64,000 bases of DNA from JAOABP01 sp964590395. Its GTDB lineage: Bacteria > Hydrothermota > Tepidihabitantia > Tepidihabitantales > Tepidihabitantaceae. The notes beneath the pieces are model-generated. The model searched no databases, was not told the origin of the DNA, and saw nothing but the letters and a program-made list of their open reading frames with translations. Within the stretch, counting starts at the first letter, position 1; each line of letters begins with the position of its first letter. Below are positions 1 through 7,364 of the stretch, in pieces. The DNA is taken from NCBI GenBank assembly GCA_964590395.1, contig CAZPVT010000020.1:1-64000 (forward strand), in the 5' to 3' direction. The translations under genes were made by a program, and so were the position numbers.

Positions 1-1040
1 GTGTTGGACAGGGCAGCGATGCTCGACTGACAGAAGCCGATGAGGACCAGTATTATCAGGGCGAATTGATAACTGCGACAGAAGGAAAGGGCGATTACCA
101 GCAAACCAAGAGAAAAAGTCCCGGATAAGAGGATTTTCCCACGGTATCGGGTTTTACTCAGAGTTGCTAATGTCAGACCACCGATTACCGCACCGGTACC
201 CAGCGCAGTCATCATCAAGCCGTAGCCACGCGCACCCTGACTCAGAATATCACGGGCAATCACCGGCATCAGAGGGATATAGGCGATACCGAATGATGAG
301 AAGATACCGACGAGCACTATCAGAATTCTGATATCTGGATGGGAGGCGACAAATCGCAATCCGGAAACAAGTTGGGTCCAGAGCGGGTCTCGGTTATTGT
401 TATTGGCGGATTTTTGTAACCGGATAAAAGTCAGGGCGACAATGATGGCGGAGAAACTTAGCGTATTGATGGCAAACACCGGGGCAGGACCAGAGAAGGT
501 TAAAAGCGAACCGGCAATTGCGGGTCCGATCATTCGGGCGGTGTTGAACATCGAAGAGTTAAGTGCAATCGCATTCAGTACATCCTGCCGCTCTACCAGT
601 TCCGGTATCAAAGTCTGGGCGACCGGCGCGTTCATTGCTACAAAGATACCGGCAAGAAAGGAAATAACGAGGATATGATAGATGGTGATCACCTTTATCC
701 AGGTAAGCAGGGCGAGAAGCAAGGCAAAAAAGGCAAGCGCGGACTGGGTGATAAGCATCAGATTTCTTTTGTTAAAACGATCGGCAAGCACACCTGCTGG
801 TAACGAGACCAGCCATACCGGTAGCCAGCTCAGTGCGGTATCCAGACCGACGAAAAAGGGCGAGTTGGTGATGGTGAGCACCAGCCAGCTCTTGGCGACA
901 TTCTGCATCCAGGTTCCTACAAATGATACCAGGTTACCAAACCAGTAGAGCCGGAAGTTTCTGTGTCGGAAAGCGGCAAAAGTTCTGGGCAGGCGGATAG
1001 TTAGTTTTGGTTGTTCACCGTTGGGCTCTCTGTTATTCAT
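1..1040 (-). CDS. MFS exporter (EntS-like MFS_3), 3' end cut by window edge
   Basis: About 346 codons are open on the minus strand from the ATG at 1038-1040 to the window edge, so the C-terminus is missing. The protein starts MNNREPNGEQ. It then shows RNFRLYWFGN and a VGTWMQNVAKSWL segment, followed by alternating hydrophobic helices and the loop motif LADRFNKRN between helices 2 and 3. This is the layout of the EntS/MFS_3 group of drug or siderophore exporters in the inner membrane. The substrate cannot be told from sequence. Family members are usually about 400-420 residues, so perhaps 60-70 residues lie outside. It follows the barrel gene by 5 bases and is probably the last gene of the XRE/pseudo-peptidase/MFS operon. 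Confidence 0.85.
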   Translation of the reverse strand, partial: MNNREPNGEQPKLTIRLPRTFAAFRHRNFRLYWFGNLVSFVGTWMQNVAKSWLVLTITNSPFFVGLDTALSWLPVWLVSLPAGVLADRFNKRNLMLITQSALAFFALLLALLTWIKVITIYHILVISFLAGIFVAMNAPVAQTLIPELVERQDVLNAIALNSSMFNTARMIGPAIAGSLLTFSGPAPVFAINTLSFSAIIVALTFIRLQKSANNNNRDPLWTQLVSGLRFVASHPDIRILIVLVGIFSSFGIAYIPLMPVIARDILSQGARGYGLMMTALGTGAVIGGLTLATLSKTRYRGKILLSGTFSLGLLVIALSFCRSYQFALIILVLIGFCQSSIAALSN

Positions 1041-1045
1041 AGTTC

Positions 1046-3088
1046 TTAGAATTTAAACAGTTCGGTGAGTTTGAAGCCCAGTGACCAGCGGAAGGCGAAG
1101 TGAGATTCGGTTGATTCGGGCGCACTTTTATAAAATGGGAGGTCGGCATAGATGGTCCCGAGTTTCAGTCTCACACCCGCACCAAACAGGGGTTTAAAAA
1201 AGCCGGGATGGTTTAATGAGTCAGCAACATTGCCGAGGTCAAGGAAGGGTTGAATATAGCGGTTGAGAACCAGGTGAATGTTTACACCGTAGGCAAATTT
1301 GCCGTGACGGTAAAGTCCTGAATAGGCACGGCAGTTGACATCACCGTCATAGTGCCAGTGCTCCTGAGCGGATGAGATTCCTTCGTAACTCCAGGTGATG
1401 GGTTCGGCATCGGTGGCGGTTAATGCGCCGGAGAGGTAGAACTCCTCCTGCGGTGGCACTGAGCCGGAGATTGCGCCGGCAAAAATGCGAAACCAGAATG
1501 GCCTGGTTACCAGATTTCCTTCCAGACTGAGTTTGAAGTAGTGGTATTGTGAAAGCAGGGGTTTAAGTCCCTGGACAAAAGTTAGTTCATGCTTTGATAA
1601 TAGTTTTGGGGTTCTGGTCGTCCGGGAGATTTTTGCTCGTAGTTCCGCAATCCGGGCTAAACGCCAGGCGCGCGGGTCACGAGCGAAAGAGTCAATGAGT
1701 TCGTAGAACCGGTAGCCGAACTGAATTTCATTTTTGGGCAGACGGAATGGTTGTCCGAATTCAGCAAGTAGATAGCCCTTGACACCGCGGTCACGAAACG
1801 AGTTGTCGCCAGCGATGTAGAACCGTAACCGTGGCGGATAGAAAATTATCGGCGTTTGATAAGTCAGCCCGGTGTGCCAGTCCGATTTTTTTGAGGCGTA
1901 GTTGTGAATCAGACTCCAGTTGTGATCACCGCGGAGAGGTCCGGCGTCGATCATCCTGCGTCCCTGCAACCAGATGCCGGGTTGAAATCCACGATAGTTG
2001 TCATACCAGAACCAGGGACCATAGAATAACTGATAGGATTCAAAATCCGGCAGGGCAAAGATGGGTTTCACCGTGATCTTGCGGGGATAAAGGTTATTCC
2101 AGCGGTCAGGCTCAAGCAGTTTTCGGTCAGGGTCAATAATAACCTGCTTTACCTTTTTGTTTTGGGGTAGGGTAAGCGAGATGGGTTGCGGTTCTACTAC
2201 CGTGTCAAGGCGAAACGAGTTATCGGCAAATACCGTTTTTAATTCAACCGGGACAGGTAACGGATTACGGGCGGCGATATTGACGGTTAAACTATCACCT
2301 TTCCGGTAAAGACCGGTGATCTTTAGGTCGTTACGTCCATCCTGATTGAACAGCCGGTTGATCAGGACCTCCTTTTGTGGTCCGGCAACCGCACTGAGGC
2401 AGGCAAGAAATGCGGGGGTTGTTTTTGCACTGCGGTTACAGAAGAAACGGATTGCGGAGTCAATTATAGCTGTGCCCAGTTCATTTTCCAGTGCCTGGAG
2501 CACCAGCACCGCCTGGGACTTATACGCATCATAGCGAAACGGGTCGGTAGTATCAGGCGGTTCGGTAATTGGTCGGGAGAGATGGTTGGTGGCGCTGGTG
2601 TAGTAGTAGAGTTGATGGAGATACCGGTCAGAGGCGTTCTCAATAAATGGTACGGAGAGGTTTAGCAGGTTGTTCTTGCCGTATACGGCCTCCAGGTAAC
2701 GGGTGGCGAGATAGGCGGGTAAGCCATCAGCAAGAAATGGGTCCCGGGAATTGGTGGTTGCCAGCCAGTACCGAGCGATTTGCGTTGCCAGATGGCGTTC
2801 AAAAAGACGCAGGAAAGGGTTTGGCTTTTGCTGGATATAGACATAATTGGCGGTAATAAAGGAGTCGGCAGGTGGTATGTCGGTGATGGTAAATTCGGCA
2901 GTTGGTGCTGAGCCGAACTGAAGGTAATAAAAGGTGGAGATAGTTTTGGCTTCCTGAAGGATATAACCGGCAGAAGGTGAGCTTTGCCGGGAGAGGTTGA
3001 TTTTGATTGCCACCGGTGAGGTGGTCAGGGTGGAAAGACCGGATAGTCCGGCAAGCCAGAGCAAGGGGAGAAAAGTGAAAACGGGCAT
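1046..3088 (-). CDS. Outer-membrane pseudo-M1-peptidase with C-terminal beta-barrel
   Basis: 680 residues with an N-terminal signal-like segment (MPVFTFLPLLWLAGLSG). Residues about 90-140 resemble the core of M1/gluzincin aminopeptidases: the stretch HLATQIARYW sits where HExxHxxxW is expected, and ADGLPAYLATRY where the EGFAxY glutamate motif is expected. Both zinc histidines and the glutamates are absent (TQIAR instead of HExxH), so it is probably not a peptidase. From about residue 350 onward, alternating aromatic/hydrophobic strands ending in ...LTELFKF look like a surface-antigen/BamA-type outer-membrane barrel. It starts directly after the TGA of the XRE gene (TGAATG), so it is translationally coupled to it. 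Active relatives with the same fusion exist in uncultured bacteria (general knowledge); a binding or transport role here is inference. Confidence 0.6.
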   Translation of the reverse strand: MPVFTFLPLLWLAGLSGLSTLTTSPVAIKINLSRQSSPSAGYILQEAKTISTFYYLQFGSAPTAEFTITDIPPADSFITANYVYIQQKPNPFLRLFERHLATQIARYWLATTNSRDPFLADGLPAYLATRYLEAVYGKNNLLNLSVPFIENASDRYLHQLYYYTSATNHLSRPITEPPDTTDPFRYDAYKSQAVLVLQALENELGTAIIDSAIRFFCNRSAKTTPAFLACLSAVAGPQKEVLINRLFNQDGRNDLKITGLYRKGDSLTVNIAARNPLPVPVELKTVFADNSFRLDTVVEPQPISLTLPQNKKVKQVIIDPDRKLLEPDRWNNLYPRKITVKPIFALPDFESYQLFYGPWFWYDNYRGFQPGIWLQGRRMIDAGPLRGDHNWSLIHNYASKKSDWHTGLTYQTPIIFYPPRLRFYIAGDNSFRDRGVKGYLLAEFGQPFRLPKNEIQFGYRFYELIDSFARDPRAWRLARIAELRAKISRTTRTPKLLSKHELTFVQGLKPLLSQYHYFKLSLEGNLVTRPFWFRIFAGAISGSVPPQEEFYLSGALTATDAEPITWSYEGISSAQEHWHYDGDVNCRAYSGLYRHGKFAYGVNIHLVLNRYIQPFLDLGNVADSLNHPGFFKPLFGAGVRLKLGTIYADLPFYKSAPESTESHFAFRWSLGFKLTELFKF

Positions 3089-3757
3089 TCAGTTGTTTGG
3101 GAGAAACAGTTGCCGGCAGATGGTTTGGAGCCGGTTCAGGATTTCCCGGTCTGCTCCCTGTTTTTCTATCTGGAGAGCCAGTTTCGCCAGTTGCTGCTCA
3201 ATATCTTTTGGGGAACGGGCGATGAGCAAACAGGCGGAGCGGATAAATGAGTGATAAAGGCGCCGGACACGGGGCGAAATGGTTAACGGACGCAGTTCCT
3301 CAAATCCCTGGTCCAGTGCCTTATTGACCAGTTGCCAGAATTGTTCTCTGGTATTGGGTTCGGTTGCGCCGGAGTCCGGAGTTGTTACCCGGTCAGCAGG
3401 ATGATTAGAAAATAATAGCACCGGCGGTGTTTTTCCCGGGCGGTAGGGATGAGTCACAATCGGCTCAGGTTTTTGTTCATCAGCGCCGGGTGCCGGTGCG
3501 GTTAGAGTTATTTCTGAAAGGACATCCGCAATTTCCTGCCAGGTGGCATTACAGGCGTTGAGATACCCGGTGATGGTGCGGATGGTTGGATTGGGCACAA
3601 CACCCTTTTCCAAACGGAGGATGTATTTATAACCGTGTTTGGGATTTAACCCTAACATTTTTGCCAGTTGCATCTGAGAGAAGCCGGCTTTAGTGCGTAA
3701 CCCCTTTAACCGCGCACCAAGCGATACTAATCCTGACAGTCGCGCTTTTCTTTTCAT
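3089..3757 (-). CDS. XRE-family HTH transcriptional regulator
   Basis: 222 residues. Residues about 12-72 form a Cro/C1-type helix-turn-helix: LGARLKGLRTKAGFSQMQLA, then a second helix around MLGLNPKHGYKYILRLEKG. The remaining 150 residues are less conserved, with a proline-rich linker and a helical C-terminus, and match nothing I recognise. The start ATG lies 13 bases from a TATTCT box and has no Shine-Dalgarno site. A perfect 8+8 inverted repeat overlaps that promoter, so autorepression is likely. It is first in an operon with the outer-membrane pseudo-peptidase and the MFS exporter, which suggests it controls an export or envelope function. Confidence 0.8.
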   Translation of the reverse strand: MKRKARLSGLVSLGARLKGLRTKAGFSQMQLAKMLGLNPKHGYKYILRLEKGVVPNPTIRTITGYLNACNATWQEIADVLSEITLTAPAPGADEQKPEPIVTHPYRPGKTPPVLLFSNHPADRVTTPDSGATEPNTREQFWQLVNKALDQGFEELRPLTISPRVRRLYHSFIRSACLLIARSPKDIEQQLAKLALQIEKQGADREILNRLQTICRQLFLPNN

Positions 3758-3760
3758 TTA

Positions 3761-3780
3761 TATCTATTTTAGAATAGATA
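3761..3780. promoter_or_regulatory. Inverted repeat, candidate operator of the XRE gene
   Basis: A perfect palindrome with 8-base arms (TATCTATT / AATAGATA) and a 4-base centre lies 3 bases upstream of the XRE start codon. It overlaps the proposed -10 box at 3771-3776. Position and symmetry are typical of an autoregulatory XRE operator; binding itself is inference. Confidence 0.5.
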
Positions 3781-3798
3781 TTTTACTTACAACGTCAA
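3771..3798 (-). promoter_or_regulatory. Promoter of XRE operon
   Basis: Minus-strand TTGACG at 3793-3798, 16-base spacer, TATTCT at 3771-3776. The predicted start of transcription is only about 6 bases before the ATG, so the mRNA would be almost leaderless. Confidence 0.5.
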
Positions 3799-3820
3799 GT
3801 AGAGGAAGGTTCTTTTATCT

Positions 3821-3832
3821 TAATCGCGATTA
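3821..3832. repeat. Short perfect palindrome between XRE and gingipain-like genes
   Basis: TAATCGCGATTA, a perfect 12-base palindrome two bases beyond the stop of the gingipain-like gene and upstream of the XRE promoter. It could be a second operator or part of the end of the upstream transcript. There is no T-run, so it is not a clear terminator. Confidence 0.3.
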
Positions 3833-3834
3833 GT

Positions 3835-5457
3835 TTATTTTAATTTTAGCAGGTTCACCGTAAATCGCAAGGATTTATCCGGAATGTTTAGATAAGCACA
3901 ATAGACACCTGCCGGACATTCTTGGTGGTTGTTGTCAGTTCCGTCCCAGACGATACCGCTTGCGGTCAGGTGGAATTTTCGGACTGTTCTGCCCGTGGCA
4001 TCGAATATGGTCAGGTCCGCATTGACTGCTGGTTCCCAGAATATCCGGGTGTAACGATTGAAAGTTTTAGGCAGGGCAAGGATTTTTGCTTTCGCGGGTG
4101 ATGTGGGGTTTTCGGCAACCGCGCTGAGTGTTATCGGAATTAGTGTATCATAAGGATAAAGGTTGTGGCCAGTTACCACCAGTCGGAGTCTGCCAGTATC
4201 GGGTGGGTTGATATGGAAGACCACCAGACCGTTAGAGTCGGTATAATTGTACTGGTAGATTGTTGTGTCCATTGAGATACAGACCAGGGCGTTAGGGAAA
4301 GATGTGCTGTCCAGATAAACCGATACTGCTAATTCCTGTTCACCGGGAGTAATTTCCGCCGGATGAGTAACTTCAGGCGGACGCGGCGTATCAGTCCAGA
4401 TGTCAAGGCTCGGGTCACCAAGGAGATTGAAACCGCGATAGTCAGCAGCATCACCAAATGCGCGGTACAGTGAATCCTTTCCTCTAATCATTGCCCAACC
4501 CAGTTTGGTTTTGCCTTCTTGAAATACCGCCTTGAAAAAGTTACGGGTAACCGCACTGCGTTTACGCACGGTGGTGGTGCTGGAATAAAGCGAATGGGTA
4601 TTGCCAAAGAAGGCAACCGCACCTTTTAAACTTGTTGGTGTGCCGGTTTTAATCCAGGCATCACCGACCATACTGTCGTTGGGCGCCAGCGTCATCGTTG
4701 CACAGGTGATAGAAAGTATTATTGGCAGTTTTTTACCGTTATTGGTTAAGGCAGGATTAACTGCAAATGGTTCATACCAGTTACCGACCCCAGTACCCCG
4801 GTAAAGGACCATTCCGGTGCCGTTATTGACAGAGTTTATTACATTGGTTACATTATGCCCCCTTAGCCAGGACAATGAGTCACATAACGGAAAGTTGCTG
4901 GCGGCAATTCGAGCATCATTCCAGTAGATCGTATCGTCCGGATCTGGTTGGTAATCACTTTCCCGGATCACTGTTGTTAATCTCCTCGTCCACAGAGTAT
5001 CGGTTAAATCCGGATAGCGCTCATAGGCAAGGGTCTTAGCCACCATCACACTGCACTGCCGGGCAGATTTTGCCGGAAATCTGCCAACCGGTATGTCCAT
5101 ATAAATATCAGAGTTAATATCGCCATAAATGTTGTCGGAATAAAATGTTCCCTGTCCCTGAATAGTGTGGCGACGGGCGGGCAGGTTATTGGGTGAGCCG
5201 ACCAGGAGGACATATTCCGGCCTAATCGGCCAGTTGTTATAGGCGTTCCGAATGTAGTTTTTGATTGAGGCGGTGTCACTGCCAATTTCTGAGAGTTTTG
5301 TTACCTTGCACTTTAATCCGGAAAAATGCTTCCATTCTGCGAGTGGCTGAATTACCGGTGCCAGAGCATCGGTGGTAATGATCAGGTATCTTGCTCCTTC
5401 CTGGGCAAAGATAATTGTCAGGAGGAAAGTGATGCTGACCCAAAAATGTCTTTTCAT
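3835..5457 (-). CDS. Gingipain-like (peptidase C25 family) secreted protein, catalytic His missing
   Basis: 540 residues with a signal peptide (MKRHFWVSITFLLTIIFAQ). Residues about 20-360 follow the C25 fold: YVLLVGSPNNLP, a conserved IPVGRFPAKS motif, YRGTGVGNW around residue 222, SITCATM with Cys252, and FNLLGDPSLDIW. The Cys is kept, but the residue that should be the catalytic His (GHG motif) is Thr222, 30 residues before the Cys; in gingipain R the gap is 33. Protease activity is therefore doubtful. The last 80 residues (NADLTIFDATGR..., PAGVYCAYL) form a FlgD-like/sorting C-terminal domain, implying secretion across the outer membrane. A good Shine-Dalgarno (AAGGAGC) precedes the ATG. 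Confidence 0.8.
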   Translation of the reverse strand: MKRHFWVSITFLLTIIFAQEGARYLIITTDALAPVIQPLAEWKHFSGLKCKVTKLSEIGSDTASIKNYIRNAYNNWPIRPEYVLLVGSPNNLPARRHTIQGQGTFYSDNIYGDINSDIYMDIPVGRFPAKSARQCSVMVAKTLAYERYPDLTDTLWTRRLTTVIRESDYQPDPDDTIYWNDARIAASNFPLCDSLSWLRGHNVTNVINSVNNGTGMVLYRGTGVGNWYEPFAVNPALTNNGKKLPIILSITCATMTLAPNDSMVGDAWIKTGTPTSLKGAVAFFGNTHSLYSSTTTVRKRSAVTRNFFKAVFQEGKTKLGWAMIRGKDSLYRAFGDAADYRGFNLLGDPSLDIWTDTPRPPEVTHPAEITPGEQELAVSVYLDSTSFPNALVCISMDTTIYQYNYTDSNGLVVFHINPPDTGRLRLVVTGHNLYPYDTLIPITLSAVAENPTSPAKAKILALPKTFNRYTRIFWEPAVNADLTIFDATGRTVRKFHLTASGIVWDGTDNNHQECPAGVYCAYLNIPDKSLRFTVNLLKLK

Positions 5458-5493
5458 TTTGAGCTCCTTTTTAACCGAGCCTTTGACGTTATA

Positions 5494-5521
5494 ATTTTAT
5501 CACTTGCATAGTGAGTGTCAA
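5494..5521 (-). promoter_or_regulatory. Promoter of gingipain-like gene
   Basis: Minus-strand TTGACA at 5516-5521, 16-base spacer, TAAAAT at 5494-5499, then a leader of about 30 bases carrying AAGGAGC. It overlaps the divergent promoter of the DUF2520 gene, so the two could compete for polymerase. Confidence 0.55.
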
Positions 5522-5532
5522 ATGTGTATTAT
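5504..5532 (+). promoter_or_regulatory. Leaderless promoter of DUF2520 gene
   Basis: TTGCAT at 5504-5509, 17-base spacer, TATTAT at 5527-5532. The predicted first base of the transcript coincides with the ATG at 5539, which supports that start over the upstream GTG at 5515. Confidence 0.5.
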
Positions 5533-5538
5533 GGAATA

Positions 5539-6420
5539 ATGGTGTCTCAAAATAAAAACCCGGAAGTTGTAGTTGGTTTTATCGGCGCGGGCAGACTTGG
5601 TACCGCACTGGCGGTAAACTGTTATCAACTTGGTTATCAGATTGGTGGGGTCTATGACCGATCTGTTTTTCGCGCCCGGAGGTTAGTTGGACAATTGAAG
5701 ATGAGTGGAGTAACGACAGATTTAGCCAGATTGGTGAGGACCTGCGATGTGATTTTTCTTGTCGTGCCGGATCGGATGATTAAGCCGGTTTACCAGAGAA
5801 TTAAAACCCAGGTGAAAAAGGGGGTGATTCTGGTGCACTGTGCCGGAGTTTTCGGAACCGAGATATTTGCGGATGCGGTTAAAAGGCGGATTGAAACCCT
5901 TGCGCTGCATCCGGTCCAGACTTTTACCAGTACAGAAGGGGCGATTGAAGAGCTAAGGGGCGGTTTTTTTACTATTGATGGGACTCTTCGGGGTGTTCAG
6001 TTTGGTAGAGAATTGATAAAAGGTCTTAATGGCAGGGTGGTATTTGTTAAAAGCGAAATGCGTCCGCTTTACCACGCGATGTGTGTATTCGCATCAAACT
6101 TTATCAATGCACTGCTTTCTGCTGGTGAGGAGATCGGCGAGCAGCTAGGTTTTTCCCGAAGAAAGGCATTGGATATGCTTCTACCACTTGCCCGGAAGAC
6201 CCTCGAAAACATTGCCCAACATGGGGCAATTAAAAGTCTGACCGGTCCGGTGCAAAGAGGGGACAGAAAAACGGTGGCGTGCCATATCAAGGCGCTGAAA
6301 CAGAGCGCGCCGGAGTTGGTGCCTTTGTACCAGGTTTTAACCAAAAGGCTGGAGATGATGGTGCAGAAGAAAAAACAACGGAGTAAAAGATGTACCGGAA
6401 ATCGATATTCTTATCATTGA
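5539..6420 (+). CDS. Rossmann-like / DUF2520 NAD(P)-binding oxidoreductase
   Basis: 293 residues. The N-terminal Rossmann fold carries VGFIGAGRLGTAL (glycine-rich dinucleotide motif) and VIFLVVPD. The C-terminal half has the hallmarks of the DUF2520 family: ALHPVQTF, YHAMCVFASN and SLTGPVQRGD. The family resembles ketopantoate and 3-hydroxyisobutyrate dehydrogenases; its substrate is not established, so I give none. A GTG eight codons upstream (5515) is also open, but the promoter's -10 box lies inside that extension, so the ATG at 5539 is preferred. The 3' end overlaps the next gene by 31 bases. Confidence 0.85.
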   Translation: MVSQNKNPEVVVGFIGAGRLGTALAVNCYQLGYQIGGVYDRSVFRARRLVGQLKMSGVTTDLARLVRTCDVIFLVVPDRMIKPVYQRIKTQVKKGVILVHCAGVFGTEIFADAVKRRIETLALHPVQTFTSTEGAIEELRGGFFTIDGTLRGVQFGRELIKGLNGRVVFVKSEMRPLYHAMCVFASNFINALLSAGEEIGEQLGFSRRKALDMLLPLARKTLENIAQHGAIKSLTGPVQRGDRKTVACHIKALKQSAPELVPLYQVLTKRLEMMVQKKKQRSKRCTGNRYSYH

Positions 6421-7364
6421 GCGGGCTGTTGTTTCTGGTTTTCTGTGCCAAGAAGATGTTGCCCCCCAGTCCAGACCGTTTTTCTCCCTATTTATTGGAG
6501 GTTAATCCGAGGAGCCGGGTACAACTGGAGTTAATTTTTAATGAGGAGATAGACCCGGGTCGACTTGTCGCGGAGAGTGTAAAAATTGCAGGGTTAAATG
6601 TTCGGGGTGTTTCTATTGGCAGGCAGAGTTCCAGAGTTCTGGTCTGGACCGAACCGCAGGAAAGAAAGGGGTATTCAATAAGGGTGGTGGTGTGGGATCT
6701 TGCCGGCAATTTAGGGAGGTTTCGGGCGGTTTTTCGTGGCTCCAGCCGTATGGATACGATACCACCCCAGGTCGTTTCGGTAGCCCCAACCCCAGGGACA
6801 AAAGGTCTCTTCCGTAATATCCGGGTTGTTTTGCGGTTTAGTGAGCCGATTGATACCACCTCCCCGGTAAATTATATTATTCTGCCGAAGGGGACGGAGA
6901 CGGTTTTTCGACGTCTATGGAGCCCGAACTGGCAGGAGTTGAGGTTTGAATGCCGTGATTCGTTACCGGGTGAGGAGTTTTATTTTCTGCTTCTGCCTGG
7001 TGTGGTTGACCTGGAAAATAACCGGTGTTTGGTTCCTGGCTGGACATTCTGGAGTGCTGATACCGGTTTTAAGGGGGTCAGGGTTATCGGCAGGACATTT
7101 AAAGATGGGGAGCGGGTCAGGAGCGGGATCGTCTTTTTTGAACAGGAGAAAACCAAGGCGCTGGCACCGATTTTAAGTGATGGCTTGTTTGATTTGAGGT
7201 TGCGGGAGGGAGAGTGGACGGTTTTGGGTGTAAGTGACACCAATTTTGATGGAATGGCAGATTTGGTGACCCAGAGGATATTGTTCAATACCGCTGATGA
7301 GAGTCTGAAACTGTATTTTGGACCGGAGTCCTTACCCCGGCTGTTAAATGAGTATTGTCATTAG
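6390..7364 (+). CDS. Lipoprotein with bacterial Ig-like (Big_5) domains
   Basis: 324 residues. The N-terminus MYRKSIFLSLSGLLFLVFCAKK looks like a lipoprotein signal with the Cys after LVF, a relaxed lipobox. Residues about 30-110 and 120-225 resemble two SbsA-type Ig-like domains (LELIFNEEIDPG; VVLRFSEPIDTT with DTIPPQVVSVAPTPG between). A carboxypeptidase-regulatory-like strand region (RSGIVFFEQEKTKALAPILSDGLFDL) follows. It overlaps the DUF2520 gene upstream and the VWA gene downstream by 17 bases, so the three form one operon. It probably has a structural or surface role in the periplasm or outer membrane. Confidence 0.7.
   Translation: MYRKSIFLSLSGLLFLVFCAKKMLPPSPDRFSPYLLEVNPRSRVQLELIFNEEIDPGRLVAESVKIAGLNVRGVSIGRQSSRVLVWTEPQERKGYSIRVVVWDLAGNLGRFRAVFRGSSRMDTIPPQVVSVAPTPGTKGLFRNIRVVLRFSEPIDTTSPVNYIILPKGTETVFRRLWSPNWQELRFECRDSLPGEEFYFLLLPGVVDLENNRCLVPGWTFWSADTGFKGVRVIGRTFKDGERVRSGIVFFEQEKTKALAPILSDGLFDLRLREGEWTVLGVSDTNFDGMADLVTQRILFNTADESLKLYFGPESLPRLLNEYCH

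Noticed and set aside
397..948. Two plus-strand open frames of 93 and 88 residues
   Set aside because: They are antisense to the well-supported MFS gene and show no start signals or family features.
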